In this document: positions 44,350 to 55,009 of the stretch, in pieces
Layout: the number at the start of each line of letters is the position of its first letter
Position numbering within the stretch: position 1 is the stretch's first letter
DNA from: Macrotrachela quadricornifera
Taxonomy: Eukaryota; Rotifera; Eurotatoria; Philodinida; Philodinidae
Reading direction: 5' to 3'
NCBI GenBank assembly: GCA_022393335.1
Contig: JAJEKB010020847.1
Location: forward strand, 216,140-280,139
DNA: 64,000 bases
Notes under the pieces: model-generated
Seen by the model: the letters and a program-made list of their open reading frames with translations, nothing else
What the model was told of the DNA's origin: nothing
The model's database searches: none
Translations under genes and position numbers: made by a program

Positions 44350-45860
44350 AATACAGATGTACATATGTTTAATTTCAAGTGAATAATGCATCATCAGGAA
44401 CCGAGTCTAGTATTCCGCGAAATATGTGCATATATAAATCTAACAAAATAATAAGGTGACATCTAAAAAAGCAATGATATGATGTCAATTACTATTTTAA
44501 AAATATTTCAAAATCGCATCTTTAATAGCATATTGGATGACTGCATAGACGTAGACGATGATAAAGATTATCTGATTAATTTTTACAATACAATCATCTA
44601 TTTTATGAATGTTTCTAGACAAATTAATTAAAGAAAAAATACCAGGAGTAATAAGCGTACTGCACTTCAGGTGTGCCCTTGTTACCGCTTGAGAAAACGA
44701 CATAAATGTGGACATTTTTATCATAATAACATGAAGGTAATCATGCAGAGATAAAACAAATCATTCAGTAATATTATTAAAAAGAGTAATGCTTAGATTC
44801 ATCAAGTCAGAAGAGATTTCTATTATCGTAAACGAAAGCAAAGATACTTAACTGTTTCACACACTTAGACTATTTCGAGATTTGAGTAAAATTCAAATGC
44901 GGATATTTTTCGAATCTTTAACTTGTCCTATATATTTAACGTTAAGAAAGATTACAATGACAGGAGAAAGAATAAGTACATAAATATGCTAGTAATAAAG
45001 ATGAAATGATATTTATCAAAAGATTAAGCTGTCCTAAAATATGATTGTATTTTTAAATAGATCGAATCTCTAGAGCATAAAATAAAAACTTGTGTAGCAG
45101 TTTAGTAATATTCAAAATCGATCTGTACGCAGAGATTCATATCATAAATAGAAAGATGAAATTTTCTTTTGAATTTTTCATGTATTACATATATATATAA
45201 AAAGATATCCTATTTTATGCAATTGAAAAAATTCATTATTGAGATCACTTACAAACAGAACATACATGGACACATTGTTATGATCTTCCTCTTGGTGCGA
45301 TCACAAGGTATACCATATTATATCTCATCATTCTATTATACTATGATGTAACGATAGTTCCTAATGGATTCTTCTTTTATTGCTTATATAAATAATATAC
45401 ATCCTTGTTGCTTCAAAAATAAAGTATGTGGAAAGAGCACTGAGTCTACAGTGCTCTTCAGCATGATTTCTTAAATAAAGACGATGCATATCATGTATAA
45501 AAAAAATACATACACAAATATTCATAATCATGTCAATTTTTCTTTTCTCATTCATCTTATATACTTGTAAGGGGGGGTTTCAACAATATTAATCGACAAT
45601 TTTTTGCATTATAATGTGCTGTAAATATATGAAATTACATTCAGGTATAGATGAAAAGAGCAAGTTAAAAAATATATATTTTTGTATTTTGACCTATTTT
45701 TTTATAATTACAAAATGCCTTTTCTTATATATATGCGTATTTTGTCTGTTATTTTTGTCTTAGTATTCATAAAGAGAGCGAAAAAGAAAGGGAGGAATAT
45801 TGAAAATGGATGTACTTTAGATTTACGTAGACATACGTCAAATTCAAGCAATTTGGATTT
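44350..45860. other. Intergenic sequence, no gene supported
   Basis: A 75-codon minus-strand frame at 44497-44724 has a hydrophobic C-terminal half but no recognised domain and no splice partner. A run of seven G lies at 45571-45577. Otherwise AT-rich. Confidence 0.45.
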
Positions 45861-45866
45861 GAGTTT

Positions 45867-46354
45867 GTTCTCTTTCTCGTAGAGAAGAGTCTTGCAAACA
45901 TAAATTGTCTGATTGCTTGTATGGCCGCACAAGGTCAAAAAAACATTTTATTAATATTGTCCTATAAAACTTAACTAAAGGGTAATTGGGGTCGAGGAAC
46001 TCGAATCTGATGTTAGTTTCTTGAAATTTTTTTAAGGATCATTTTCTTACACAAAGGACCACTTCTTTACAAAAAAAAGATTTTATCAGAGTTGTTCGGA
46101 GGGTAATTGAGGACGAGGAATTCAAATCTGAAGCCTGTTTTCTAAAAAATTTTTGAAGGTCAATTTTTTAAACAAACGACAAATGTTTAACAAAAACTAT
46201 TTGTTTTTATGAAGTTTGGTCAAAGGTAGTTGAAGTCGAGGAACTTGAATCTGACTTTGGTTTCTTTTTTTTATAAATGAATAGCTTGATGGTAGTTTAG
46301 AAACACGATTTCTACGAGAAAGAGATGAGCGAGTCTTCAGACGAGCGTTACTTG
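45867..46354 (-). repeat. Dispersed non-coding repeat, copy 2 (inverted relative to 20.9 kb copy)
   Basis: The reverse complement aligns throughout with 20867-21373. Shared stretches include CGCACAAGGTCAAAA, GGGTAATTGGGGTCGAGGAA, TTAAACAAACGACAA, TAGTTTAGAAACACGATTTC and CTTCAGACGAGCGTTACTTG. Ends CTCTTTCTCGTAGAGAAGAG (45870) and, on the opposite strand, CTCTTTCTCGTAGAAATCG (46324) are mutually inverted. No ORF. Confidence 0.75.
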
Positions 46355-46489
46355 TACTACACATGAACATCTTATGCGGAAGAGAGGAAAAGTTATTCAC
46401 GACAGAATGAAAGAAATACATATATAAACTTATGTATATTCGAAAGAACAGAAAACGTTGGTGGTATAACGTTATCAATCTTTTTCTTC

Positions 46490-47300
46490 CGTTCGTTCGT
46501 TTGCTATAAATGAAATATCATGTTGCGATATACAAATATATTTCGACCCATCACTATACTATACAAAATTCACATATAAACTAATTCTCATGCTTTAGCA
46601 GTTATTTTCTTATTATATTGTCCTTCGATATATTTGACGCAAATATACTAGCGTAATTAGATTCATTAGAAAATAGTTGTTGTTCCAATTACTTTATTGT
46701 TTATCGCATTTACATATTCAAAAGTGCATACTTCATTTGTATTTTGAGATAGCGAAGTTTTGCTTTTTTTCTTCATGTATAGAAGATTTGATGTACAGAT
46801 GGTGATATATTATATTTCAATAAAATAATTTTTAATAAAATGTTTTCTTTTCATTATTCGACAGAAAATAAGAAGCTATACATTATTACTTCGAATGAAT
46901 TTCATGACGATATCCTGACAGAGTTATCGTCAACATCAAATTTCTCATTGAGATTTTAAAATATAGACTTTAACTATTATAAATACTAGTCTTTCTTTGT
47001 CAATGTTTGCATCGTATTTTCTTAGAACATGCCAACAATGTATGATCCCATTTAACAATAGATGAAATTTTTAGAAAGCATGTCTTCAATTGAATACTTT
47101 TTGAATCTTTTACAAATATCCTAAAAACATTTCATCATTCACCCAGTTATTATGTTCTGCACTTATCAATAATATTTGATTATATTGTACAAAATGTAAA
47201 AGTGTGAAGTTTTTAATCAAAAAAAGAAATAATTTAAATACAAGTAATGTTTTTGTCCATACGGATCAATTGAAATATAATTATTTTGTTATATAATTTT
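46490..47300. other. Intergenic sequence, no gene seen
   Basis: AT-rich. No reading frame with credible composition and no repeat copy recognised. Confidence 0.5.
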
Positions 47301-47306
47301 GATTGA

Positions 47307-47939
47307 TTATTGTACTTTAACTAATTCATATAAATCTTCACCTTTAAATTTGTATGTATGAATGAACCATTTACCTAAAAATACATGGTTTGTATTATCC
47401 CATTTTAAATTAATTTTAACTTCATGTCCAAGATTTTCTTTTTCATCACCAGTATTCAACAGATATTTTTTTGTCATATTTATTGTTAAGAATTTAGTCG
47501 ATATATCACCAATTAAAATAAATTGTCCAATATCATCTGTACCATTTCCGTTTAATGTATTTTGACCAATATTGAAAATAATTTCATGTAAAAATGGTCC
47601 ATGCCAATTTTTGTATTGGTAATATCGACTAGCCCATCTTCCCGATTCAAAGATACTATTAATGCTCATTGGAATAATCACATTATCATTTGCAGATGCT
47701 TCATTTAAATGTTCAGAATTTTCTTTAGGTGCTAACCTTCGTTTACAATCATTTTTAAAATATTCGATGCATTTCATTATCCCTAAACATAATACACCTA
47801 TACCAAAGATTGTTGACGCCACTAGAAATGATCCTATTCCGCCTCCTCCTCCTCCTCCTTTGCCACTACCACTAGCACCTTGTGAAAGAACTTTCACCAG
47901 TATAATAATGAAACAAATAATCGTTAAATGATGAATCAT
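47307..47939 (-). CDS. Secreted or membrane-anchored protein with Gly-rich linker, 210 aa
   Basis: Residues 1-19 form a signal peptide (LTIICFIIILVKVLSQ). A Gly/Ser run (SGSGKGGGGGGGIGS, about 22-37) follows. A second hydrophobic stretch (FLVASTIFGIGVLCLGIM, about 38-55) could be a transmembrane helix, with a Cys/Lys-rich segment behind it. The C-terminal domain (about 95-210) has strand-like blocks: ESGRWASRYYQYKNWHGPFL, NGNGTDDIGQFILIGDIS, HEVKINLKWDN and FLGKWFIHTY. The order W-Y-Q, G-x-G-x-DD-x-G-F, G-x-W resembles a small beta-rich domain found in other microeukaryote and rotifer proteins, which I cannot name with certainty. The function is unknown. ATG at 47939, single exon. Confidence 0.65.
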   Translation of the reverse strand: MIHHLTIICFIIILVKVLSQGASGSGKGGGGGGGIGSFLVASTIFGIGVLCLGIMKCIEYFKNDCKRRLAPKENSEHLNEASANDNVIIPMSINSIFESGRWASRYYQYKNWHGPFLHEIIFNIGQNTLNGNGTDDIGQFILIGDISTKFLTINMTKKYLLNTGDEKENLGHEVKINLKWDNTNHVFLGKWFIHTYKFKGEDLYELVKVQ

Positions 47940-47949
47940 TGTACAGGAA

Positions 47950-50095
47950 AGTTATTATCTCTAGAAAAGAAAAATTAAATAAAATTATTCAGTTTGAACA
48001 TTTATGTGGAATCTTTTAGTATGAAAATGTATTTAGAAATCGAGGTTCATAAAATCAAGTTTTTAAAATAAAAATTGAAATTCTCGTTTCAGTTATTAAT
48101 TATTTTCATCTCAAAACAACAAACTAAATAATAAGTTCAAACAATCAAAGTTATATTATCACTACAGATTTTTATCAATGATAATAAAAAAAAATACTTT
48201 TCTATTAAAATTAAATTATTTAATGTCAGAATAGTTTGAACACGAATTTGAAATGAAAATTAAAACTTTACATGAGAAAAGTGTATAGACGAGATTTTTT
48301 AAGATTCAAAAACAACGTGACACGTCATACATATATAATAAATCTTTTCCGATCTATTATAGTCTAGGATCAGATCATTTACCTTAATTTCATATTGAAT
48401 TTTAATTATTACTTATGTATTTAAATCACTAATAGAACACATATAAGACTACAGAATGTTGAACTTCTAGCAATTCTTGTTAAAAATAATTATCTCTAGG
48501 TTTTTTTAAATTTTATAAGAAATCCGTTTGTTTTTGGCATTATTTCTAAAAAAGTGATTAAAACGACTTTAGAGAAACTTATTATATATGATTTGATGCA
48601 TTTTCATATTCTATTTCTAACAGTAAAATCACAGATTTTTATCTAATACACATCAAAATTTCTTGAACAAATATTTACTCACCTTTGTCTTTGAAAAAGA
48701 GATTATTAAGGTAATAACTATATATATATATATATATCTGCTTAGGAGAACTCAACTATTATAAGTTATTTATTACCTCATTGATTTCTATCGCTTGTAC
48801 ATATATTCGGTTCAAAAGTGATTTGACACTTAAATATGTTCTCTCGTCAGCTCATCCTCCAAAAATTAGTAAAAATTACACGATCCTTCTCACTAATATG
48901 TGCGTTAGAAATATACATAAAAGTCAACTGTTGTACTGTTCAATGTTTTCATTAAAAAAAAAATCTCATATAATCTTGAAAACACATGAGAACAAAAGTT
49001 TGACTAACCTGTTCATATTTGTTAATGATAAAAGTAAAAATGATTGAAATACTACAATTTATGTATTATTATTTTTAAACAGAATCAATTCTCTTTTTTC
49101 TTTTCTGTAAGATAAAAAAAAAGAAAGTGTGTACTTTTTCATAAGACATCAATAAAATGAATCTTCTTAAATTCATAAGTGTTTACGATATTTCATAATT
49201 TCTTTTATTTGCAAATTAATATAATATAAATATATTTTGATATTTACCTACTAAGAAAGAATCATTTACGAACTATGTTTAACAAAATTATTCTTGTTAT
49301 AAACGTTCACAATGGAAGCATATAACATTGATAATATATCATAGATCATGTAAATGGTGTTACAATTTTTTTCAATATTAATGAATGTCGTACTATTATA
49401 TCACAAGGGATTGACATTAGTTTCTTTATATGAAAGATCATAGAAGATACTACTGTCAGAGAAGCAATAAAAAATCGAAATGTGCATTTTTTACGAGTAA
49501 AAAAGTGTCAATTTTATTTCCTTGATAGTGTGAGTACGTGATGCATCAATAGTGTTATATTGTGAATAGATAGTAATGAAGATACAACATGAACTAGAAA
49601 GAAAAAGAACAATTGATATATTCTACATTTCTAATTTGAAAATATATCAATCTCGTCAAAGATAACGAGAAAGAAAAAAGAAATGTACACTAAATATTCT
49701 GTTTTCTACTTTAAAATTTAGTTTTTGAATGCAATAGAATATTATTTATTTTTGTGTTAACACATTTACTTTTATGACTGATTATGCATTAGATGAAGGC
49801 TAAGAAAAGAGGCTCAAATGTCGGTGTACCCTTTGAACGTAGAACCTTCAACACTTGATTAGTTTTTCGCATCCCCATCTTGACAAATCGTAAGTATAAT
49901 ATTGGATCCAACTTTATCATACACTACGCCTTTTAATGCAATAGTATTTGATAGTCAATTATGTAAACGAAAATGTCTTTAAATTAGATTAATATTAATT
50001 ATTCAATGATCAATCGATTAAAGTCGGATTTTTAGTTTGTAAGAAAAATCTGAGATGATTTTGCTCATTTTAATAATTGAATAGATGATGTTTGA
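47950..50095. other. Intergenic sequence, no gene seen
   Basis: A TA microsatellite lies at about 48718-48738. A frame of 88 codons at 48781-49047 has low-complexity composition and is not supported. Confidence 0.5.
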
Positions 50096-50099
50096 AATA

Positions 50100-50992
50100 C
50101 AGAGTGATCCAAAAATCATGATTACTTAAGTTTTTCGTTTATGTTTACTATTTAATTTAATTTGATTTCATTACCTTATCTTTTTTTAAATGATAGGTGA
50201 ATCCATCAAAATTTTTTTATACAAACAAATTGCATAAGTGTTGTTCTCAAATATTGTCTTTTAGTAAAATACGAAAAACTAGACTTCTATTTCCAGAAAG
50301 ATAACGGATGAACACATTGTATTTTAAAAAATATAACAGAAGATAGAGAGTGAAAAGCTCTATAATTTACATACGACTGTTAATTTCACATTTGCATTTT
50401 TCGTTTCTAAAATGGACAAAATTTTAAGTGATTAACTTTGGACTGAGTGAAAAAGCTGTTTTGTTTTTTGTTATCTTGTCTTTTGATCAACCAATATGCT
50501 TTATTTAAGAAAAAAACAAAATATACTACAAGATGCAGCATAAAAATCTCCACAATTTACAAAGAACAGGTTATTTTTATATATGCACCTTTTATGTTCA
50601 AAATACTGTGCCACCCACGTTCACCCTCACAAAAATGTCATTTTTTTTCTTTCACATTTAAAATAAGCGGTACTTTGTAAATAGTAGAACTTTTCACTCT
50701 CTATCTTCTAGTATATTTTGCTTTTTCAATACAATGTGTTAAATGAATGAAAATTCCGGTACAACATGGAACTATTCAACTTGCTGTATCCGTTATTTTT
50801 CTGGAATTAGAAGTCTAGTTTTTCGTATTTTACTAAAAGACAATATTTTAGAACAGCGCTTATGAAATTTGTTCGTATGAAAAAAATTTGATGGATTCAT
50901 CTCTCATTTAAAAAAAGATAAGATGATGGAATTAAATTAAATAGTAACGATAAACGAAAAACTTAAGTGATTATGACTTTTGGGGCACTCTG
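50100..50992. mobile_element. Long-palindrome TA-flanked element (Tc1/mariner-like, non-autonomous)
   Basis: The arms at about 50100-50350 and 50690-50992 are inverted copies of each other. The end CAGAGTGATCCAAAAATCAT on the left matches CAGAGTGCCCCAAAAGTCAT reading in from the right. Both arms share ACTTAAGTTTTTCGTTTA, AGTAAAATACGAAAAACTAG and the AGATAGAGAGTGAAAAG end. TA flanks both ends (50098-50099 and 50993-50994). The centre has no supported ORF. Transcribed, it would form a long hairpin. Confidence 0.82.
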
Positions 50993-51396
50993 TATTTATT
51001 CAACAATTTGAATAAAAAACTTATTTTTTCAAAAAGGAACCCCGCTATCAAAGGATTAATTTTGCGATTTATGCATGAGAACAAAAGTATTACATGAAAT
51101 CGTGTTTTTTTTGTAAATATTTTCAATACTTGAACTCAATCGTTCCACAATAAATAAGATCATTTTATTAGTTTAACTTTTAATCGATTAATATCAAGAA
51201 AAATAATTATTTCAATTCAATTAATTACATGCGAGATCTGTAATCTATTATTTCGAAAAACCTTTATTAAAATAAAACGTCACCTTACATGAAATAAAAC
51301 GTGTTCTTTCGAAAAAAAACTGAATCCATAAAATGAAACACACATTAAAAATATAGTTAGGATAAAGTTTATGATAAATCTCATATATATATTAGT

Positions 51397-53101
51397 TCAT
51401 TGACGGAATAGATGAGGTGTATCGAGTGTTTTAAATGGTTTCCAAAGAGCCAAATAAGTAACAACTCCATAGAAAATTGCATAGGCAATACCACAGAACA
51501 TTAAAAGAATAGCAAATGCTAATTGTGCTTGCATTACTTGGTATTTGCTTGTGGTATTACTTCCATAACTTGTTGAAGAAGAAGAAGTAAGAGAACTATA
51601 TAAAGAACTAATGCTATTAGCTGAAACATAGCTGCCAACAATTCCTATTAGAATGAAACTGAATACAAGCAATACTAATTGTGCAATAAGAACTCGCGTC
51701 GCCCAAAATCTTGCTCGATTCCACTTCGTTGCTAAAATAAAAGATTTTTGTCCAATTTAATTTTATTGAATAGTATTTTTTTTTTGATATACTTGCCTAA
51801 TAAAATAGTTGAAATACCTGCTATTGTAAATGAAATGGAACACCAGATACCTGCACCTGTAGCTGAATATACTGACAAGCCTAACGATACCATTTCGAGG
51901 ATAACGATAAGTATTGTTAAAATTATTTCCACAATACCATGAATGAGCACAGGTATTTTCAAAAATTTTGATTGCCAACTACTCTCATAGTCTGAGAGAG
52001 AAATTGTTGATGGAACTATCATTGATGTATTCTAAATTTCAATGTATATGTCAAGTTATCCTCATAAACTAGCTTTTCTCATTGCTAGTATTCATCAAAA
52101 CTCGTATTGTTATACTTCTTATTATAAACAGAAATACCCATTATGACAAAGATCTATCATTATCATGATGATATTTTACAAAATGTTTCGAAAATTTCTG
52201 TCATCACTGTGCGGAACTATTACTGCTATTATTAGTCTATGATGCTTGCACATTTTTTGGATATTATATCTACTTAGGTTGGTTCATAAGTTTTAGCTAC
52301 ATTATTTAAAGAACTTTATCGAAAAAGATGAGCTATTCAGAAATGAAAAAGTAAATATACGACGTTATAGAGCTTTTTGATGTGTCGAATAGTACATAGT
52401 AAATCTTGTATTCTTATAAGACGTTGAAGAAACTAGAATCAATTGCCTAATAGACGACTACACGGTCACACACAAATACGATAAGCGACCTAATACCATG
52501 GTTCTTGCTATTAGTCGAAAGTATTTATAAAAGATATTTTCTAACACACGGTTTTGTATAAGTTTTGACGAGTTACTACCTTATATATGTCGTATCTTCG
52601 ATCATCTTATGGATGTGAGCATAGGTGAGTGTACAGTGTATGTGTGTACTCATCTATGACTAAATAGATCCTGGCCTTATTTTACAGAGTCTTTGAAGTA
52701 TCGTGGCCAGAACTTTTGGACTATCCCAAGTAAAAATAGCTTAAGATTGTGTAAATTCAAGCAATTTTGCAATGTTTCTCAAAAAAAAATATTCAAGCAG
52801 TTATCACAATGAATATCTCTATATTAAAACTATTTATGTCTTGTTGATACTATATTAGATAATTATTATGCAATGTTCAAATGTACGATACTTACACTGA
52901 CTGTTAGTGGTGCTGTAAATGATGATTGTGACGCATTGTAAGTTCCTTTTGTTTGAAAAGGGTTACCTGAAGGCATGGCGGTAGATGTCACGCGTGGTTG
53001 AGAGTTTGTATTACGTGACGCAGTTAAAGATGCCAGAAGGTTTGGTGGAATAAGATTATAAGTTTTGCATGTTGGACATTGAGCACACGATACGATAGGA
53101 G
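51397..53101 (-). CDS. Four-TM membrane protein, at least three exons, 5' end unresolved
   Basis: Exons seen: 52896-53101, 51797-52031 and 51397-51731. The last two give four hydrophobic helices: VLIHGIVEIILTILIVILEM, IWCSISFTIAGISTILL, VLIAQLVLLVFSFILIGIV and LAFAILLMFCGIAYAIFYGV. A Ser-rich loop (SSLTSSSSTSYGSNTTS) lies before TM4. The second intron (51732-51796) starts with GC (TTAG|GCAAGT). The intron position and phase match the homologous gene at 60994-61804, which supports this reading. The upstream exon encodes a soluble N-terminal part with CAQCPTCKTYNLIPPN and ends AGT|GTAAGT. It joins in phase 0 to TTTAG|AATACATCAATG, so the ATG at 52022 may be internal. Any earlier exon was not found. 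The topology resembles tetraspan (MS4A-like) proteins; function unknown. Confidence 0.65.
51732..51796 (-). other. GC-AG intron in the four-TM gene
   Basis: The minus-strand donor is TTAG|GCAAGTATATC and the acceptor is TTTTATTTTAG|CAACG. A GT donor two codons later would put exon 2 in the wrong frame. AG|GCAAGT is the known strong consensus for GC-AG introns. Length 65 bp, phase 1. Confidence 0.75.
52273..52730. mobile_element. Mariner-like non-autonomous element within an intron
   Basis: The end CTTAGGTTGGTTCATAAG at 52273 matches the opposite-strand end CTTGGGATAGTCCAAAAG (ending 52730) over about 27 bp with mismatches. TA flanks both sides (52271-52272 and 52731-52732). The GGTTGG..CATAAGTT form is characteristic of mariner ends. 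It is 458 bp with no ORF. It lies inside the large intron (52032-52895) of the four-TM gene. Confidence 0.65.
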
Positions 53102-53109
53102 CTAAAATT

Positions 53110-54050
53110 AAGAAAAAAAAATTGATTTACTGTAGTTTTTTAATATCATAGTGTAAAAATCAAAAGTGACACGCTCATCATGTTTCTGAATCTGTAGATA
53201 CGAAACAAAAGTGTCTGCTATGTTTTTACATTTAAATTAATCATCTCAGAAACTGTTCTTTATAACCTTAAACTTTCTCGAAGAGATAATGTTTGTCTAT
53301 TCTTCAATAAAAGAAAAATATGCATTTCTTTCAATAGGGTAACATGTAAAGAATGTTGAATATATGATTATCACAATTCTATTTGTCAATTTCGAAATAA
53401 AATCATTAATGGGTAATCATATGATATTAACTAATTAGAAATTTTTGCCTCTAAAGCAGTATGAACAGGTTTGAAGTCTATATTGTTAAATTGAATATAC
53501 ATTTCTCTTTGAAATAAAGGTTAGTTAATTGAAGTATATAAAAATTCCTACGACTTTTGAACAATATCAAAATATTGCTAAGTCTTAAACGCGTTCCGAT
53601 CACAAAGAATTATAAAAAAAGATGTATATTTTTATAAAGAACCTTTCAAAACTGTTTCGAATAATTATAAGGAGTTTATAACTTATAGTTTTAAAACACA
53701 GCAAATTCAATAGTAAGTATTGACTACTAAGTATAAATTCTATTCTTTTTCCTGAAGTCAATGCTAACAAACAATTTCAACAGTAAAGATTGTTGTACAA
53801 AATAAAATATATTAGTTTTATTTACCGATTGAAAAGGTTCTGAAAATTAGTTATATCTTAACTTAAAACAGTCTTGTAAGAATATGATGAAAAATGACAG
53901 CCTTAAGCCAGCTGTTTACAATATTGACAAATATTGTGCGGTTTTATCAAACGTTTTCTCAAATCATCAAAAGATATGTCTGAATCCCGTGAATTCTGAA
54001 TTCCTGAGGACTTCTGGACTCTATTATTCATCGAACAATTAAAGATCAAT
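53110..54050. other. Sequence upstream of the four-TM gene, no exon identified
   Basis: I looked for a first exon of the minus-strand four-TM gene ending in phase 1. A possible donor (AATCG|GTAAAT on the minus strand, near 53825) was seen but has no convincing reading frame behind it. Nothing else was recognised. Confidence 0.4.
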
Positions 54051-54056
54051 CATAAG

Positions 54057-54999
54057 CAGGCCCCGCGTGAGGGTCCTAGGTTTGGGGGGGGGGGGGTGCA
54101 AGACTCCTGAAGTAGTGTGATTGAAGAAAGCAAAATTTTTTTTCGCATCAAACTTAGTATTAATCTTTATCGTACAATCTGAAATGCAATATCTTTCGCG
54201 AAGCGAAAACTTTTTGCAACTTTCCTAGAAAATTCGACTGTATCTGGCAAATTCTCAACAAAACAACTAGTATATGACGTAAGAAACTTCCTCAATACTT
54301 CTGTCGTCGAAGGCGCCCGCTTTGGCAACGATTGTTCTCGACTAGGCTGTTTCGAAGGAAAAATGGACTAAAGTTAGAAGGTTTTATGGATTGGCTACGG
54401 TTAAGCAGATGTTTTTTTTCGCGAAGAAAAAACTTTTCTCATATCAGACTCATGAAAGACTTTTCTTTTTCTTATTTTTCTCGAAAGTAAAAAGTGTTGC
54501 TATAGCTCTTAGTCATTTCGTCTCGGAAGGCAACCACACTAGCGACGACTGCACATAAATAAAGGTGTTCAGAAGGTAGGATGCAGTAAAGTATACCATG
54601 AAAACAAGAAGATCAGAGTTATTTTCAAGACGAGTATGCCCATGCGGCTACTTCTTCATGAAGGGAAAAATTCTAATATTTCAAAATTTTGTAGCAAAAA
54701 ACATTGTTTATGCCAGAATTTTAAGTAAAAAAACAGTTGTTTACTTCAACTTGCCGTAGAACTTCATGTTTTCGACCGATATTTCAACGATAATCTCCGA
54801 TTATTATCATAAAAAGATCGTTCCTTGACTCCCATTTCCACTCAGAACATCTCTGAAGATGTTTTTAAAAATATCCCTGTGAGATACTTTACAGATTCAA
54901 AAAAATATTATCCATTTTGGTGTCTAATAATAAATAATTTTTAATTTTTTTTGGGGGGGGGGTGCACACTTCCTACACCCCCCACTTTCGCGGATGCTG
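54057..54999. mobile_element. Non-autonomous hAT-like element, 8-bp target duplication
   Basis: The target duplication ATCATAAG is present at 54049-54056 and 55000-55007. Ends begin with CAG: CAGGCCCCGCGTGAGGG on the left and CAGCATCCGCGAAAGTGGGG reading in from the right. Long G runs lie just inside each end (about 54094-54106 and 54952-54962). The 943-bp interior has no ORF. A CAG start with an 8-bp duplication fits hAT. Confidence 0.75.
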
Positions 55000-55009
55000 A
55001 TCATAAGTA

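Noticed and set aside
44497..44724. 75-codon minus-strand frame near the esterase first exon
   Set aside because: Hydrophobic tail but no recognised family or splice connection; not distinguishable from chance in AT-rich DNA.
50447..50680. 77-codon frame inside the palindromic element
   Set aside because: Lies in the centre of a long inverted repeat, opens with GTG, and has no domain or signal peptide.
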